NCBI GenBank assembly: GCA_024734555.1
Contig: JANPWX010020199.1
Span: forward strand, 62,001-126,000
Reading direction: 5' to 3'
DNA from: Trochalopteron elliotii
Lineage: Eukaryota; Chordata; Aves; Passeriformes; Leiothrichidae
Length of the DNA: 64,000 bases
A model generated the notes under the pieces. The model made no database searches and was not told where the DNA came from. It was given only the letters and a program-made list of their open reading frames with translations. The position numbers and the translations under genes are program-made. Positions 51,483 through 62,640 of the stretch are shown here, piece by piece (the first letter of the stretch is position 1; the number at the start of each line of letters is the position of its first letter).

Positions 51483-54400
51483 AGAAAAGCAAAGAACTGA
51501 ACTTTAACTGCACAAAGTTCCTCGAAAGATATTTAGGAAATAATCCAATTAAAAAGGAAATAAAGGAATGTGTTTGAATTAACTATTGAAAGCCTGAAAA
51601 GTGAATCAAAACTTGAATACCATATTGACTACCAAGGGGGTTAGAAAGGCAGCAGTATGGATATATCTTGAGGCTGTCTCTCTTTATGCACTCACATCTG
51701 AGCTTGTGCACTAACTCTCTGTGACTGCTTTGTGGCAGGGCAAAAGAGTAATTGACATTCCAGTTAACATAGGCTGAAAAATGACCTTGATTCATCACTT
51801 TGTCCCTGGTTTAGCAGGGTATCAGGGTTAAAGAAGGTCATTTGATTCAAAATCTGCAAATTTTTTATCCTAACAAACACCAAAAAAATGACTGCAATAC
51901 TTCAATTGTTAAATTGTTTACTAGATGATTAATTGAGGGAATTCATAGTCCAATGTTAAAAGAATTAGGTCTCTTTTTTTTTAACACATTCTTGGCATTT
52001 TTTAAGCCAATTCAAGATTATATATTTTCAAATATCTATTCTGGACAATTCTGGCAAAAAAGACATAGTAGTAATGGCAAGAAGCCTAGTTTTTGTGTTG
52101 CTGTGGTGTGACAGACTGGCATTTCTCTGTCAGTGTTATTTATATCTGAAAAAGGAGTGGGTTTTGAGTAAAACACAGAAATGAAAGCTAGTATCTGTAG
52201 AATAGACTTGGTTTTATTTTTGCTATGCTTGATTTCAAGTTACTAGATGTTTCCCAGGCTTTAGTCTCCAGAGAACATTTACCTCATGCAAATACTGAAA
52301 GAGGTAGATATACACTGTTCATTGTGTAGGTTTCTACCGATACTTCACAAAACTGGGAAATCCAGCCAGAGATGAGAAGGTGAATGTCTTTGCTAGTACA
52401 ACCACAACACAGTAAAGAGTCTACAATATTGGCCTTTAAACTGTGGGGATTAGAAAATCTGTGCACATTTCATTGTATCATCTTACATTTGTTGAACATA
52501 CTATATATTTCCTTCCAACACGGAGAGGAAAAAGCCTCGTCGTTTCTAACAGACATTGTCATTCTGACACAAAACTTTGCAACAAGAAAGAGGAATTCTA
52601 GAAAGCATCTTCTGCTGTGAAACTGTGTTGAAAATGCTAAACACATTAAGAACCATACAAGAAAAAAACATTAGAATGTATTCTTTTACACATAATACTT
52701 TTTTCTATGCCTTTAAAATTTTGAAGAAATACTGTATTTTGTGAAGTGAGTTGCATATGGCAACCTGACTGGCTTCAGAAAAAAAATGTGTAGTCACACA
52801 GAGATTTTTGCACATGAACATTGCAGAAGAAAAAAAGCAAAAGATTTTTAGGTGACTAGGAGAGAAATAAAAGCTACCTGAGAAACAAAAAGGAGACTGT
52901 AGAAAATATCTAAATCTTAAGCTTTTGTACAATGGATGATGTAGAAAAGTAACATAATCAAGAAATGGTTTGAAAAGAAGTCTCTAATTTAAAGTTAAAA
53001 CTTCTAAGAGTTAAAGTAAAAACTAACAAGTCTATATATAGCCACAGTAGTTAAAAGAAGTGGCACCTCTTCATGATATGACAGCACTGAATGACGAGAG
53101 AAAATATTGAGGTCTGTCACCAAATCCTGGCTCTACATTAAATCAGGCACTCTGGGAAGACCCAGAGGTAAGAAGTGTAGACAGAACAGAATTGACTGGA
53201 GAAATGGAAGAGGTGGATGTTTTCTGAATTTGCTGCGTTAAGTGCATGATTAGCATAATTAATCTATATTTTCTGCACTGACCCAGTGAGGGAGTGATTC
53301 TTTGATGCACCTGGTGAATAAATAGAGGGATTGAGTAAACTAAAGGAGGTAATTGCTAATGCTGCTACATTACAGCCTTTGTGAGTAGCAAGCAGGTGCT
53401 TTTAAGTCATCATAGCTGCCCACGACACGGGGAAAAGATAGGAATGGGATTTGAGTGCTTATGGCCTGACCCATGCCCTGCAGAGCTCATAGATGGGAAA
53501 GCAATGACTGCAAAAGTGGAGTGGCTGTCTGATGGCAAAACTGGTGGAAAACAGTAGCTGATCAGTGTCTTTCTGCAGAAGCAAGATTTATTGCTCCTGG
53601 GCGTGAGGGAATCTGTAAGTTCAACCTTTCCCTGCTTCCTTCTTTAATCTTCTTTCATTTTAAAAGTAAATTCTCTAAAGAACTTCAGGTGGCATTGTAC
53701 ATTAAAAGACAAGGATTTTAATTTTAAATACCAATGCCTTAGCAAACACACATGCAAGTAAACAGTACTGAAAGCCCCTGAAGAGACTACATTTAAAAGC
53801 TATTTCTTTACAACTTCATGTCCTTAATACTGGTGAAAAACTATAAAATCCTATCTTGTATGTAACTTCAGGAAAATCTCTATTTTATGGCTTTCAAAAC
53901 CAAGAAGCAAATTACAAAACTCGCATGATTCAGAATGTAAGTTCTGATATGTTTAGGTTGGGGTTTTTTGTTTCCTTTTGGTTTTTTTGAGATAAAAAAT
54001 GTGTGGTGAACATGGAAGAACATTTTTGGATTTCCACTGTAGAATTTACAAATAACAGAAAGAAAGGCATGGGGGGATGGAGAGGGGGGGAGGTAGGGGA
54101 AGTAAATTCCTCAGTGCAACTAGCTATTAGTTTACCTCCTCAAACTCGGAAGCTTGTGTACACATGGAAGGAAGGGCTGAAAACCAAAATTGACAAAGCA
54201 ATAGTGAATTAAAACAAAGACATTCCTTTAAAAGCTTCTTTGAAAGACAGTAGTTGAAATACATGTCTAATCTTTGAAGAACAAAGTTAGTTACTGAAGC
54301 AATGTGTAATTGGGGATTGTAACATTTTGACTGACTGATTTTGATAAATTGCAGAGTTAGTTTAGTGGTCTTTGTTTGCTACTTCACCATGTATGTGTTT

Positions 54401-57202
54401 AGAGAACCAGGCTATAAAAGGTAAGGAAAGATTAAGGCAAGATGAAATGTGAGATACAGACAGTTGGGGCATGAGATATTCACTTTTATGAACATTACTT
54501 CATTCATTTATGCATTTGTTTTTCTCAATTGCCTCTTGCTCTTTTAGTGGTATGATAGAAAATTTATTTATTATGGGTTAACACGAAGAGATATTTTACA
54601 AAAGTTGTAATTTTGATCTGCCACTAGCATAGGCTAGAATGAGAAAAACGAATGTTAATGGATATTGTGCTGAAGAATGAAAATGGAAGAGCATTCCAAC
54701 AACTTAAAGAAGGACCTCCAATTGCCCTTGGACTTGGGAGGTGACACAGATATGTACTAACAGAGCATTTATTATTTCATTCATATAGCTCACTGTCTCC
54801 CCAGATCCTTTCTTTTATTCCTAGTATCTTATATCCCATAGAAAATTTTGCACTTTGTCATGGAAAAACCATATACTATTCATATATTCATGCCATTTCT
54901 TCCTTTATTTTAAAGGATTACATTTCTCAAGCAACGGACAAGACTTTAGGAGTTGCACACTGATATGAATAGCTGTCAAACACATAGTAGTTCCTGGAAC
55001 TGTTTTACATTGCAAAAAAAATTATGTGCATGTTAATTATACAGTTGAAAGTCAGGATGCAGCTTCCAGCCTACAAATACCATAGTTATACGCCCACAGC
55101 ATCGTGACATAATTGATCAAAATAATGCTTAGGGTTCTCTCATTGCACATTCATTTGGTATTCATTAGAGTATCACTGATCATAATGATTTCATTTGGTA
55201 TTCAGAAATGCCATATGTTTTGCCATAGGTATTCATGGACACTTAAAATAGATTGCTTCTTTCCTCTGTTGAACTCTGATGACATGCTGATGCAAAACGC
55301 ATTTACACTGACAGAGCCCCTCCCTGCCTACTTGGGAACAGAATGGCAGCCCTTCTGTAACATTTGAATTAGTAACATAAAGATTCTTCTCCTCCTGAAT
55401 TAACTGAAGGTTGTGCTATTTTAAAATCAAAAATGAAAAAAAACCCAAAAAAACAAAAAATATTTTTCTCAATTTAAAAATTGAAGGTGTAAAAGAATTT
55501 GGAATTTTGAGACAGACATAGAAAATTCTCACTTTCGAGTACTTCCTTTTTATTAAGAAATAATCATATGTTATATAAGTAAGATATGTTAGAAAAAGGG
55601 AATTTGAGATTAAGCAAAAACCCAAACAAAATTAGGATTTGGGACCTTAGACTTGCTTTTGACTCAGCAGAAATCTGTTTGTTTTCTTAATCTGTCTCCA
55701 TTTACACAAGCTAAAGGACTTCTGATTGACATGAAGTGAACTTCAGTAACTACACATACCTTTCTGACTGCCCCTCTCCCGTGTTTATACGGGTCAAAGG
55801 TAGAATGAACAGTGTGACTATTTATCATTGGTTAATCTATTAGAAACACTGATTTCTCTGTCAGAATGCTCCATATTCCTGTTTCTATTGCCTTGCCACT
55901 GCTAATGCTAAATTTTCCAGGCTAGACAGATAAAAAATATTGTCTTTCTTGTTGATTCTGGTTTGAGAAGGCAAACTGAAATTCTTTTCTGCTTCTGATA
56001 TTTCCTGGGTGAGGATGAAAAAGAATTTATTAGACTCAGTATTTTCATCCTCTTATGTTCAGCAAAGTTACCTGGAAGTGTGGAAGCCTTTTTTGAACTT
56101 CCAAATGCTTGAGGATTATGTGTCCCAAATGAGTTTCATGTAATCATGCTTCCTTGCTCTATAAGTAGCTGGACTAAGATATTCCTCCTTGAGGAAGATT
56201 GAGCATTGAACATGATTAAACTTCTCCAAGCTATAAATGCTTCAGTATGTAAAAGCTAAATTCACTTTCATGCTCATAGTCTAACTTCTTAAAAATGCAA
56301 CTGTACCTTGACTGTCAATGACACAAAGTGAAACACAAATCTTGGGAGGCAAATGCTGAAGTCAAAAGTGAATGTCGTTGTAAAACTACAATATTTTCCT
56401 TAATCTTTCAATTAGTTCTTTTTTTCTGCCTCATGTGGCTTCAATACAGATTCAGGCTACATTTTCTGTTTCTTAAAGCAGTGACCCATCTATTATCAAA
56501 TACATATTATTGTAACAGGTTTTTTTAGTTGGACATAGAAATATTTCCATTCCTCTACCACTACAAATGAAAACAAAATGTTAGCATATAGGGAATGCAT
56601 TTTCCCTTCAGTGAAGAAGAATTTTACAATTTCTTGCATGTTTTGCAGAAGTCATTCTTGAATTGCAAGGTATAATTAAAATACACTTTCAAATCTAGTT
56701 GTTAAGACAGTGCTGAATTAACAGGAAAGAGGAAAGTCCTTAGTGAATCTCAAGTGTCTTGGTAGATCTTCCTTTTCTCCCCATGGCTTCCTGAATAAAC
56801 CTTCTGTCTGCCTTTTTTTTTCTCCAAAAGGAAATGCCACAAGTTATGGTGTTATATCCATGCTCAAATGAATAAAGCTGCTTCATTAATAAAGCTACTG
56901 AATGATGCACCATAATTAATTTAAAGCTTTTTATCATATTTTAGTCTTAATCTTTAGAAACTTCATATTCTTTCTCTAAAAGCTGTAGCCCTATGAAGGG
57001 ACCATCTCTAGTTCTAAATTCAACCTGAGTGTTAAGTCTTCTAAGGCACTTGAGTTGTTAAACAGATTTCTGGTTCCTCTTTCTCAAAATGCAGGTGATC
57101 TTGGACACTTTAGAGTGAAGTTAAATACCACATAATGATTTCAATTTTTAAAAAAATTGTATCGTCCTAATGATCAGCCTGTTCCCCAAAAGCAGATAAA
57201 TA
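51483..57202. other. AT-rich noncoding DNA, mostly unannotated
   Basis: No supported gene. Local points: a 36-base splice-bounded segment at 53579-53614 (see findings), a purine/G-rich run at about 54068-54099, and an A-rich run with AAACCC words at about 55434-55460. ORFs up to 84 codons are without domains. Confidence 0.6.
54068..54099 (+). repeat. G-rich purine run
   Basis: Three long G runs (6, 7 and 4) separated by ATGGAGA and AGGTA make a plus-strand G-rich, pyrimidine-poor tract. It falls just short of four separate G runs of three or more, so quadruplex formation would need splitting one run. Confidence 0.75.
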
Positions 57203-57275
57203 AAGTTAGGTGGGAAGGGACATCAGGTCATTTTGTATAATGTCCCACTTGGATCAAGTGGGAGGTTTAATTTTT
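57203..57275 (-). mobile_element. short CR1 3'-end stub
   Basis: GTTAGGTGGGAAGGGACATC followed by CATTTTGTATAATGTCCCAC and a GGATCAAGTGGGAGG segment resembles the antisense CR1 3' end beginning TTGGAAGGGAC. It lacks the outermost ATTCTATG repeats. Seventy bases only, hence moderate confidence. Confidence 0.55.
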
Positions 57276-57604
57276 CAGGACCCTAACTAATTGAGAATAA
57301 AATAACCAGAAAGAGGTTCATTAATGCACAGGACTTCATGAAGTGCATGTTCTACCTCAGCTGTTCTATAAAAAAGCTGTTATATTTTTGAACTATAAAA
57401 TACATGGAAAAATACAAGTCTCACACTAATGCTTTATAGATTTAATATCGTATTTGAAATAGAAAAAAGATTGAAAAAAATCACCAGCAAAAATTCAAAG
57501 ATACCAAATAATGCTGGCAAACACTCAGAGACAGCCCATTTCTGACAAATAAAACATGGGATGTTTGTCTTTATTGTTAAGATCACCTTCCTCGCTTTGC
57601 ACAG
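57276..57604. other. unannotated spacer
   Basis: AT-rich spacer between two CR1 pieces. Nothing recognised. Confidence 0.6.
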
Positions 57605-57868
57605 GTTTAGCCCATGCACCAGCACAGGCTGGGGGCTGACCTGTTGGAGAGCAGCTCTGCAGTGAAGGACCTGACAGTCCTGGAGGAAAACAAGATGACC
57701 ACAATCCAGCAACATGACCCAGTGTCCAAGAAGGCCAATGGTACCCTGGGTTGCATTTGGAAGCCCATTGCCAGCAGGTCAAGGAATCCTGTCCCTGGTG
57801 AGGTACTTCTGGAGTGTTGTGTCCAGTTCTGCCCTCCCCAGTATAAAAGAGATATGGAGCTAAGCATT
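57605..57868 (+). mobile_element. internal CR1 fragment lacking both ends
   Basis: Sense CR1 sequence covering the end of ORF2 and the start of the 3' UTR: 'ctgacctgttggagagcagc', 'tgaaggacctgacagtcctg', 'tccaagaaggccaatggtac', 'cattgccagcaggtcaagga' and 'tgtccagttctgccctcccc'. It breaks off after 'gatatggagcta' without the 3' UTR or ATTCTATG tip. Frames with 85-132 codons here (57614-58012 and the minus-strand ones) are not genes. Confidence 0.9.
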
Positions 57869-58575
57869 GCTTTTTTTATACCAGCTTGGGGCAACAATGT
57901 TTTAACTGCAAAGGCCTTAAGTATGTTTTTCTCAGAGTTTTTTGGAGTGTTTTTAATTTCATCTTTTTCTAAAATTTATTTTGCCTGGTCCAAAGCCATG
58001 CATTTTGAGTGATTGCCTGAATTGCCCATTGTTGTTATACCTGAAGGTTCTTAAAAGTATGTCTGATGCAGAGGCACCATGTTTGTTTACTGAGGTCTCC
58101 TGTTGTCTGGCACCTGGGAAACAGAACACAACATCATCTCACATATCATGTGAAATTTAGAAGAGAATTCTCCTCTGTATGAGGCTTTTTGCGTCTTGGT
58201 AAATATTGCTTAAAACCTTACTCGTGGGAGAGAAAAATTACCTATGGGATCATTGTTCCCTCATCAGAGATAGAGCTCCCCTGAGCTCAGAAATCCCACA
58301 AATATAATTTTTTGAACAAGAGGAGAGGAAGAAACAGGGAGAGTCCTAAGGCTCTCCTCTGCCTCTCCTAAGGCATTGCATTGCCTCTTCACACTGAGGA
58401 CAGAAAGAGAGCATCAAGCCTGATTTGAAGAAGGTAGGAAGTCCGGGACTGATCTAGGATCTGAATTACTATCTGTGATGTTTTGTCTTCTCTGATATTT
58501 CAGCCAGACTTAATTATAAAGCATCATTTGTTCTACTCACTCTGCTGCCATCTTCACCATACTTCATTAGGATAA
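57869..58575. other. unannotated DNA before the ERVL-like element
   Basis: Contains a small direct repeat of TCCTAAGGC (about 58345 and 58367) in a purine/pyrimidine-patchy stretch. It may be an unrecognised old LTR, but no borders were found. Confidence 0.5.
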
Positions 58576-58965
58576 TGTCCTGGCTGCAGTAACCAGGAGG
58601 GGCGGTGGATAGGACATGGAGGTCATTTTACACCACCTCACATCATTGGAAGAGGTGGAGGGAAGGGAACCTTTTACAGTCAGAGTAGCATAGCACTGGT
58701 CACGTTGGATAGGGCTCTGTGTGAACATTTTATACGTGAATCACTCTATCTCTTTTGTAGACTTTTATTATTAATATTGTTGCTGCTATTGTTAATTTTC
58801 TTGTCCCATTGCTGTTCCCAGTAAATAGTTCTTATCTCAAGCCATGACCTTTATCTTTTGTGACTCCAATTCTCTCCATCCCTCTGCAGGGGAGGGATAG
58901 GGAGTGAGCAAGGATCAGCATGGTTTGGAAAGGTTTAGTGGCAGCCAGTATTGCCATAAAGTAAA
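58576..58965 (+). repeat. 5' LTR of the ERVL-like element
   Basis: Shares with the solo LTR 'attattaatattgttgctgc', 'cccattgctgttcccagtaa' and a 'ctctccatccctctgcaggg' then 'gggagtgagcaagg' block. The 3' border is unclear, because the last bases (CATAAAGTAAAAT) do not give a clean CA end. Confidence 0.75.
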
Positions 58966-59358
58966 ATAAGGCCAAAGGACACATCCAGGCAATTCCGTTT
59001 TTAGGACTAAAATGGCAAGATGGGCATTGTCAGATTGCAACGGGTGCGGTCACCAAAACAACAGTGTTTCCCAGTGTTGCTTTCCTAGACACTGTACGTT
59101 TTTGGAGGATGCACACTCCAGATTACATTCAGAATGCAACCTTCTCCTTCAAGTGACAGGGAAGAAGGATGGGCTACAGAAGAACATCGTAACAATAGGT
59201 GGATCAGACTGCCAAGATTATAGTGTCTCAGGTGGACCTGGAGTGGCATTATAAGGGTGAATAATTTCTGACTTGGTTGGCCTATGACACCTCAGGTGAT
59301 CAGGGAAGAGATGCAACATTACAGATGGGCTCATGATTCAGGTGTGTTCTTGCCTTAA
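58966..59358 (+). pseudogene. ERVL-like pol remnant (toward integrase)
   Basis: A plus-strand frame at 59012-59254 ends in a G-G-P-G-V-A-L stretch. The following 100 bp in shifted frame read as WHYKGE, then HDTSG-like and HQGRDAT-like words degraded by substitutions, which recall the His-containing N-terminal zinc-binding region of an ERVL integrase. This is recognition from avian repeat patterns and not a verified alignment. Stops and frame changes are present. Confidence 0.5.
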
Positions 59359-59500
59359 CCCATGATCTTCACCATTTTTACCTCTGATTTTCCTCTCCAT
59401 CCCACCTCAAGGGGAGAGGGGGAAACAAGCAAGCAACATGTGGTTTGAAGAGTCTCAGTGAGAGCACTTAAGTGGGGAGTACCTTTCCTAAACGGTGACA
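59359..59500 (+). repeat. truncated 3' LTR of the ERVL-like element
   Basis: Starts within the LTR at 'ttaacccatgatcttcacca' and runs through 'ctctccatcccacctcaagg', GGGGAGAGGGGGAAAC and the end CCTAAACGGTGACA. The entry point, where pol-like text passes into LTR text, is the deletion junction. Confidence 0.75.
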
Positions 59501-60639
59501 TAAAAATAACACTAAAATCAAACATGTGCACTAAAGGATTCCTTTTGTCCTGCTTGAAGCTTATGTTATGCACATCAGCAATAACTCCTGGTTGACCATA
59601 GTGTCACCACAAGGCCTACTGAAGAAAAAGTCATGTTTCATTAACTCTGCTCATGATTTCTCCCTGTTATGACTCCAAGAACAACTGCAGCTATGCATTA
59701 CTCCATTCTGGCATAAACCCAACAACTCTGTTACTTGCAATCAGTAATTTTTCTCCCCTTTTCTCTGCAATACCATAAACCTATATGCTTCAAAACCTCA
59801 TGGCAGTCCTTGAACTGATGGTTGCTCTTCACGTCCTAAATTTTTTTGCACTCTTCCAGAAATCTTCACTTAAAGAGGGGTGAACTCATAGGCAAAAACA
59901 AAGTAAGTGCAGATGTGTTTAGTGTTTCATTAATTAAAGTCCTGAGGTCATTGATGCTCAATCTATAATTACCCAGTGGGAAGAAACTAAGAATCTAATT
60001 GAGACTGATTATTGCTAAATATTGACAACAGAGCTGGCACTTCAGTCTGCATGAGGACAGGAAGTTTAAATTTGTATATCACTTAGAATGCAGCCATTTC
60101 TAGCTCTCATCTTTCTGAATGGCAACATGCATATTTATCCTTTGAGGGTTACTACAGAGGCTGTATGTTGTGGTCACACTTTATCTTCTTCATTGTTCAT
60201 GGAGAACCCACTTACTATTACATACAAAAAAGCTGCATGTGTAAATACAAACATTCACACCACTGCCTCCTGTCCACAATACTTCTGAAACACCCACTGA
60301 AAGAATAGCAATGGTAATTTATCAGTGTAGTCAAAACACACTGGCCTACAGAGCTAATGTGATGCTTGGCTATTAGACCATATATTAATAAATATCTGTA
60401 GTATGCATATGTCATAAAAAATATTGGTTCATATGACCAATGTCTGACATTATTTATGCTACAGTTCAATGATTTTAATAATTATTATTGTATGAGCACA
60501 ACAATGCATTCACTGTGGTCTAAGGAAGAGCCACATATCAATTGAAGGTTTTCTACTCCAAGGACATGGTCAGGGAGTCATTTGTTCTGTTTCTAGCCTG
60601 TGTGACTATATCATGATCAGAAATGTCTTTATAAAATAT
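59501..60639. other. AT-rich noncoding DNA, nothing recognised
   Basis: No gene or transposon recognised. ORFs up to 83 codons overlap on opposite strands. Confidence 0.6.
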
Positions 60640-60870
60640 TTTTTGTTGATTTTTTTTTGTTGTTGTTGGTTTGTTGGGGTTTTTTTGGGGTTGGTTTTTT
60701 GTTGGAGTTTTTTTATTGGGGGGTTTCTGGGGGTTTTGGGGGGGTTGGGTTTTTTTGTTTGTTTGTTTTGTTTTTGGTTTTGTGGTTTTTGGTTTTTTTT
60801 TAGTTGTTGTTTTGGTTTGTTGGTTTTTTGTTGTTGTTGTTGTTGTTTTCTTTTCTTTTTTTGTTTTAAT
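60640..60870 (+). repeat. G/T-rich tract with canonical G-quadruplex motif
   Basis: About 230 bases that are almost exclusively G and T, made of TTG, TTTGG and T-run words. At 60718-60749 four G runs of 6, 5, 7 and 3 are spaced by loops of 5, 4 and 2 bases, satisfying the classical G3+N1-7 quadruplex rule. The Phe/Val/Gly-rich plus-strand and Lys/Thr/Pro-rich minus-strand ORFs here follow from composition alone. Confidence 0.93.
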
Positions 60871-62589
60871 CTTCAGATCAATGAAAATAATCTGCTTTAG
60901 CAAAATACTGGTTAAGGGTTTGGAGCCTGATCAGTCATCTAGAGATGATCCTCCTTCTTTCTACAAACATCCAAGAGGATGTAGTTTATGAGTGCTGGAA
61001 GTACAAATGCTACCTTAATAATGAAATCTAGCTTTGTGGGACTGAGATACTACCTTCACTTCATGCTAATTTGCTGAAATTCCCTGTAACAGGTGGTCAA
61101 ATCTATATTCTTCCTCACCTGTCTTTCTAACCTTGTCACTGAGCCTTTACAGACAGAACAGGAAAGACAAGAAGCCTAAAGCTGATGCAGGGTCAAGGTT
61201 CGAGTAAGAAGCACCAGCTTGTTCACAGCATTCTCAAAGGGAAAGAAGTCACAGATATTATTTGTGCACCCAAGAATTAGAGACACATGCTTTGTACACT
61301 TCTGTTTGTTAAAACACTAAACACTGCACCAGTAATACTGATGTTGTCGGTGACTGTAAAAGAACAGAGTGTAACAAACGTTAAGAGGTTAAAAACAACT
61401 TTGGTATATTTAGTCCTTTGATGCAGTTTTATCTCTCAAAATAACTTGTCTCTGTGGCCCCAAAGTGCCAGAAAGTGGTTGAGGGAGTAAATATCAGTGT
61501 CATACTTTCAATCATGAGACAGAACCAGATTTTGTTTCCTTCAGTCTTGGTATCATGGCTGGATCCACATGTACCACAGAAACACTTACACACCAGTCCA
61601 TTCTGGGAATAAATCTAGAAGCAAACCAAGCTACAATACAAAAAGCCTGTCCAGTGCTTCCTAAGTTGTAGTGGATGTTTTCACACAGACAGAAAGTATT
61701 TTTTTTAAATAGTTCCACACACCATGTGAGGCATGCCCATACCTTTATAAATTCTGAATTTGGTGCAGGAATACAGGGTGTGTATATATATATATATATA
61801 ACATTTCTTTGAAAATAGCAATTTTTAGCGCTGACTAGGACTAAGAGCACACAGAATTTAATATTTTTTCTCCATCTTCTGTGGACCTAGATATTAATGT
61901 ATGTTTTCTTTCATGCTTTTGACATGTATTTACTGTCTGAAGTGAGTGGCTGAGGGATTAGCTACACTGTTAGCATTCTACTGCAGCTGTGATATTTTAA
62001 ACCACTGCAGGACTGGTCAAACAGATGAAGATATATGCCTGTGCAAACACATACACATATGCAGTTGGAATGCTCTTTTTGGTGGGTGAGGCAATAGAGG
62101 GAAGTGCATACGGTCCCTGACATGACATCTTATGCTAATTGGCTCATTTCCGCACAAACACAAAATGATTACCATAATAATTTTTAAAAAACATGTTCTC
62201 AGTTTATGTTGCTTTTGAATTTCTGGTTTGTCTCCTTTTCTTGTGTCATAGGTAACTATTCCCCCACTAATTTATGTGGGATCTCTGAAACACCCACATG
62301 AAACACCAATTCATGCTTCTCTTAGCATTAAGACTAATTAAAATATATATATTTAATTTTCTTATTTAAAAAAATTACAAAATTTATGTTAATTAACTTA
62401 TATTTAGGTAATACTAAGTGTATTTCCAGCAAAGTTTCTTTACTGCTCAGTAATAAACTTTACGACAACCTACGGCTTCAGAAGGGGGAAAATGATTTGT
62501 CCAAAAACCATAAAAAATTCCTTTTGCTTTCATTATAAAATCCAGAGCTGACTATGCACAACTTTTCCCAAAGCAATTATTCACTCAGA
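60871..62589. other. AT-rich noncoding DNA, nothing recognised
   Basis: Includes a (TA)n run at about 61783-61801. A 112-codon minus-strand frame at 61512-61850 spans that run and has no domain. No transposon recognised. Confidence 0.6.
61783..61801. repeat. (TA)n dinucleotide run
   Basis: Nine TA units in a row, preceded by GTGTGTA. Too short to be more than a simple repeat. Confidence 0.9.
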
Positions 62590-62640
62590 GGCTTTTCCCA
62601 ATACAATCCTCCACTAAATGAGGATTGTATTGGGAAAGCC
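62590..62640. repeat. near-perfect inverted repeat (21-22 bp arms, 8-base loop)
   Basis: The left arm GGCTTTTCCCAATACAATCC plus TC (62590-62611) is complementary to the right arm (62620-62640, GAGGATTGTATTGGGAAAGCC) except for one extra T in the left T run. The loop is CACTAAAT. It would form a long stem in RNA or cruciform DNA. No flanking target duplication was recognised. Confidence 0.93.

Larger units (their letters stand above)
58576..59500 (+). mobile_element. collapsed ERVL-like provirus (LTR, pol piece, partial LTR)
   Basis: An LTR start TGTCCTGG lies at 58576 and an LTR end CCTAAACGGTGACA at 59500. The first about 390 bp and the last about 145 bp are related to each other and to the solo LTR at 50133-50548. 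Between them is non-LTR sequence with a pol-like reading. The whole is only 925 bp, so most of the internal region and the first part of the 3' LTR have been deleted. No clear target duplication was found (GATAA before, TAAAA after). Confidence 0.75.

Noticed and set aside
57614..58012. 132-codon plus-strand ORF
   Set aside because: Its first two thirds are CR1 LINE sequence and the rest is chance continuation.
60553..60991. Repetitive ORFs on both strands (Thr/Lys/Pro-rich and Phe/Val/Gly-rich)
   Set aside because: They follow from the G/T-rich low-complexity tract, have no start context or domain, and exist on both strands at once.
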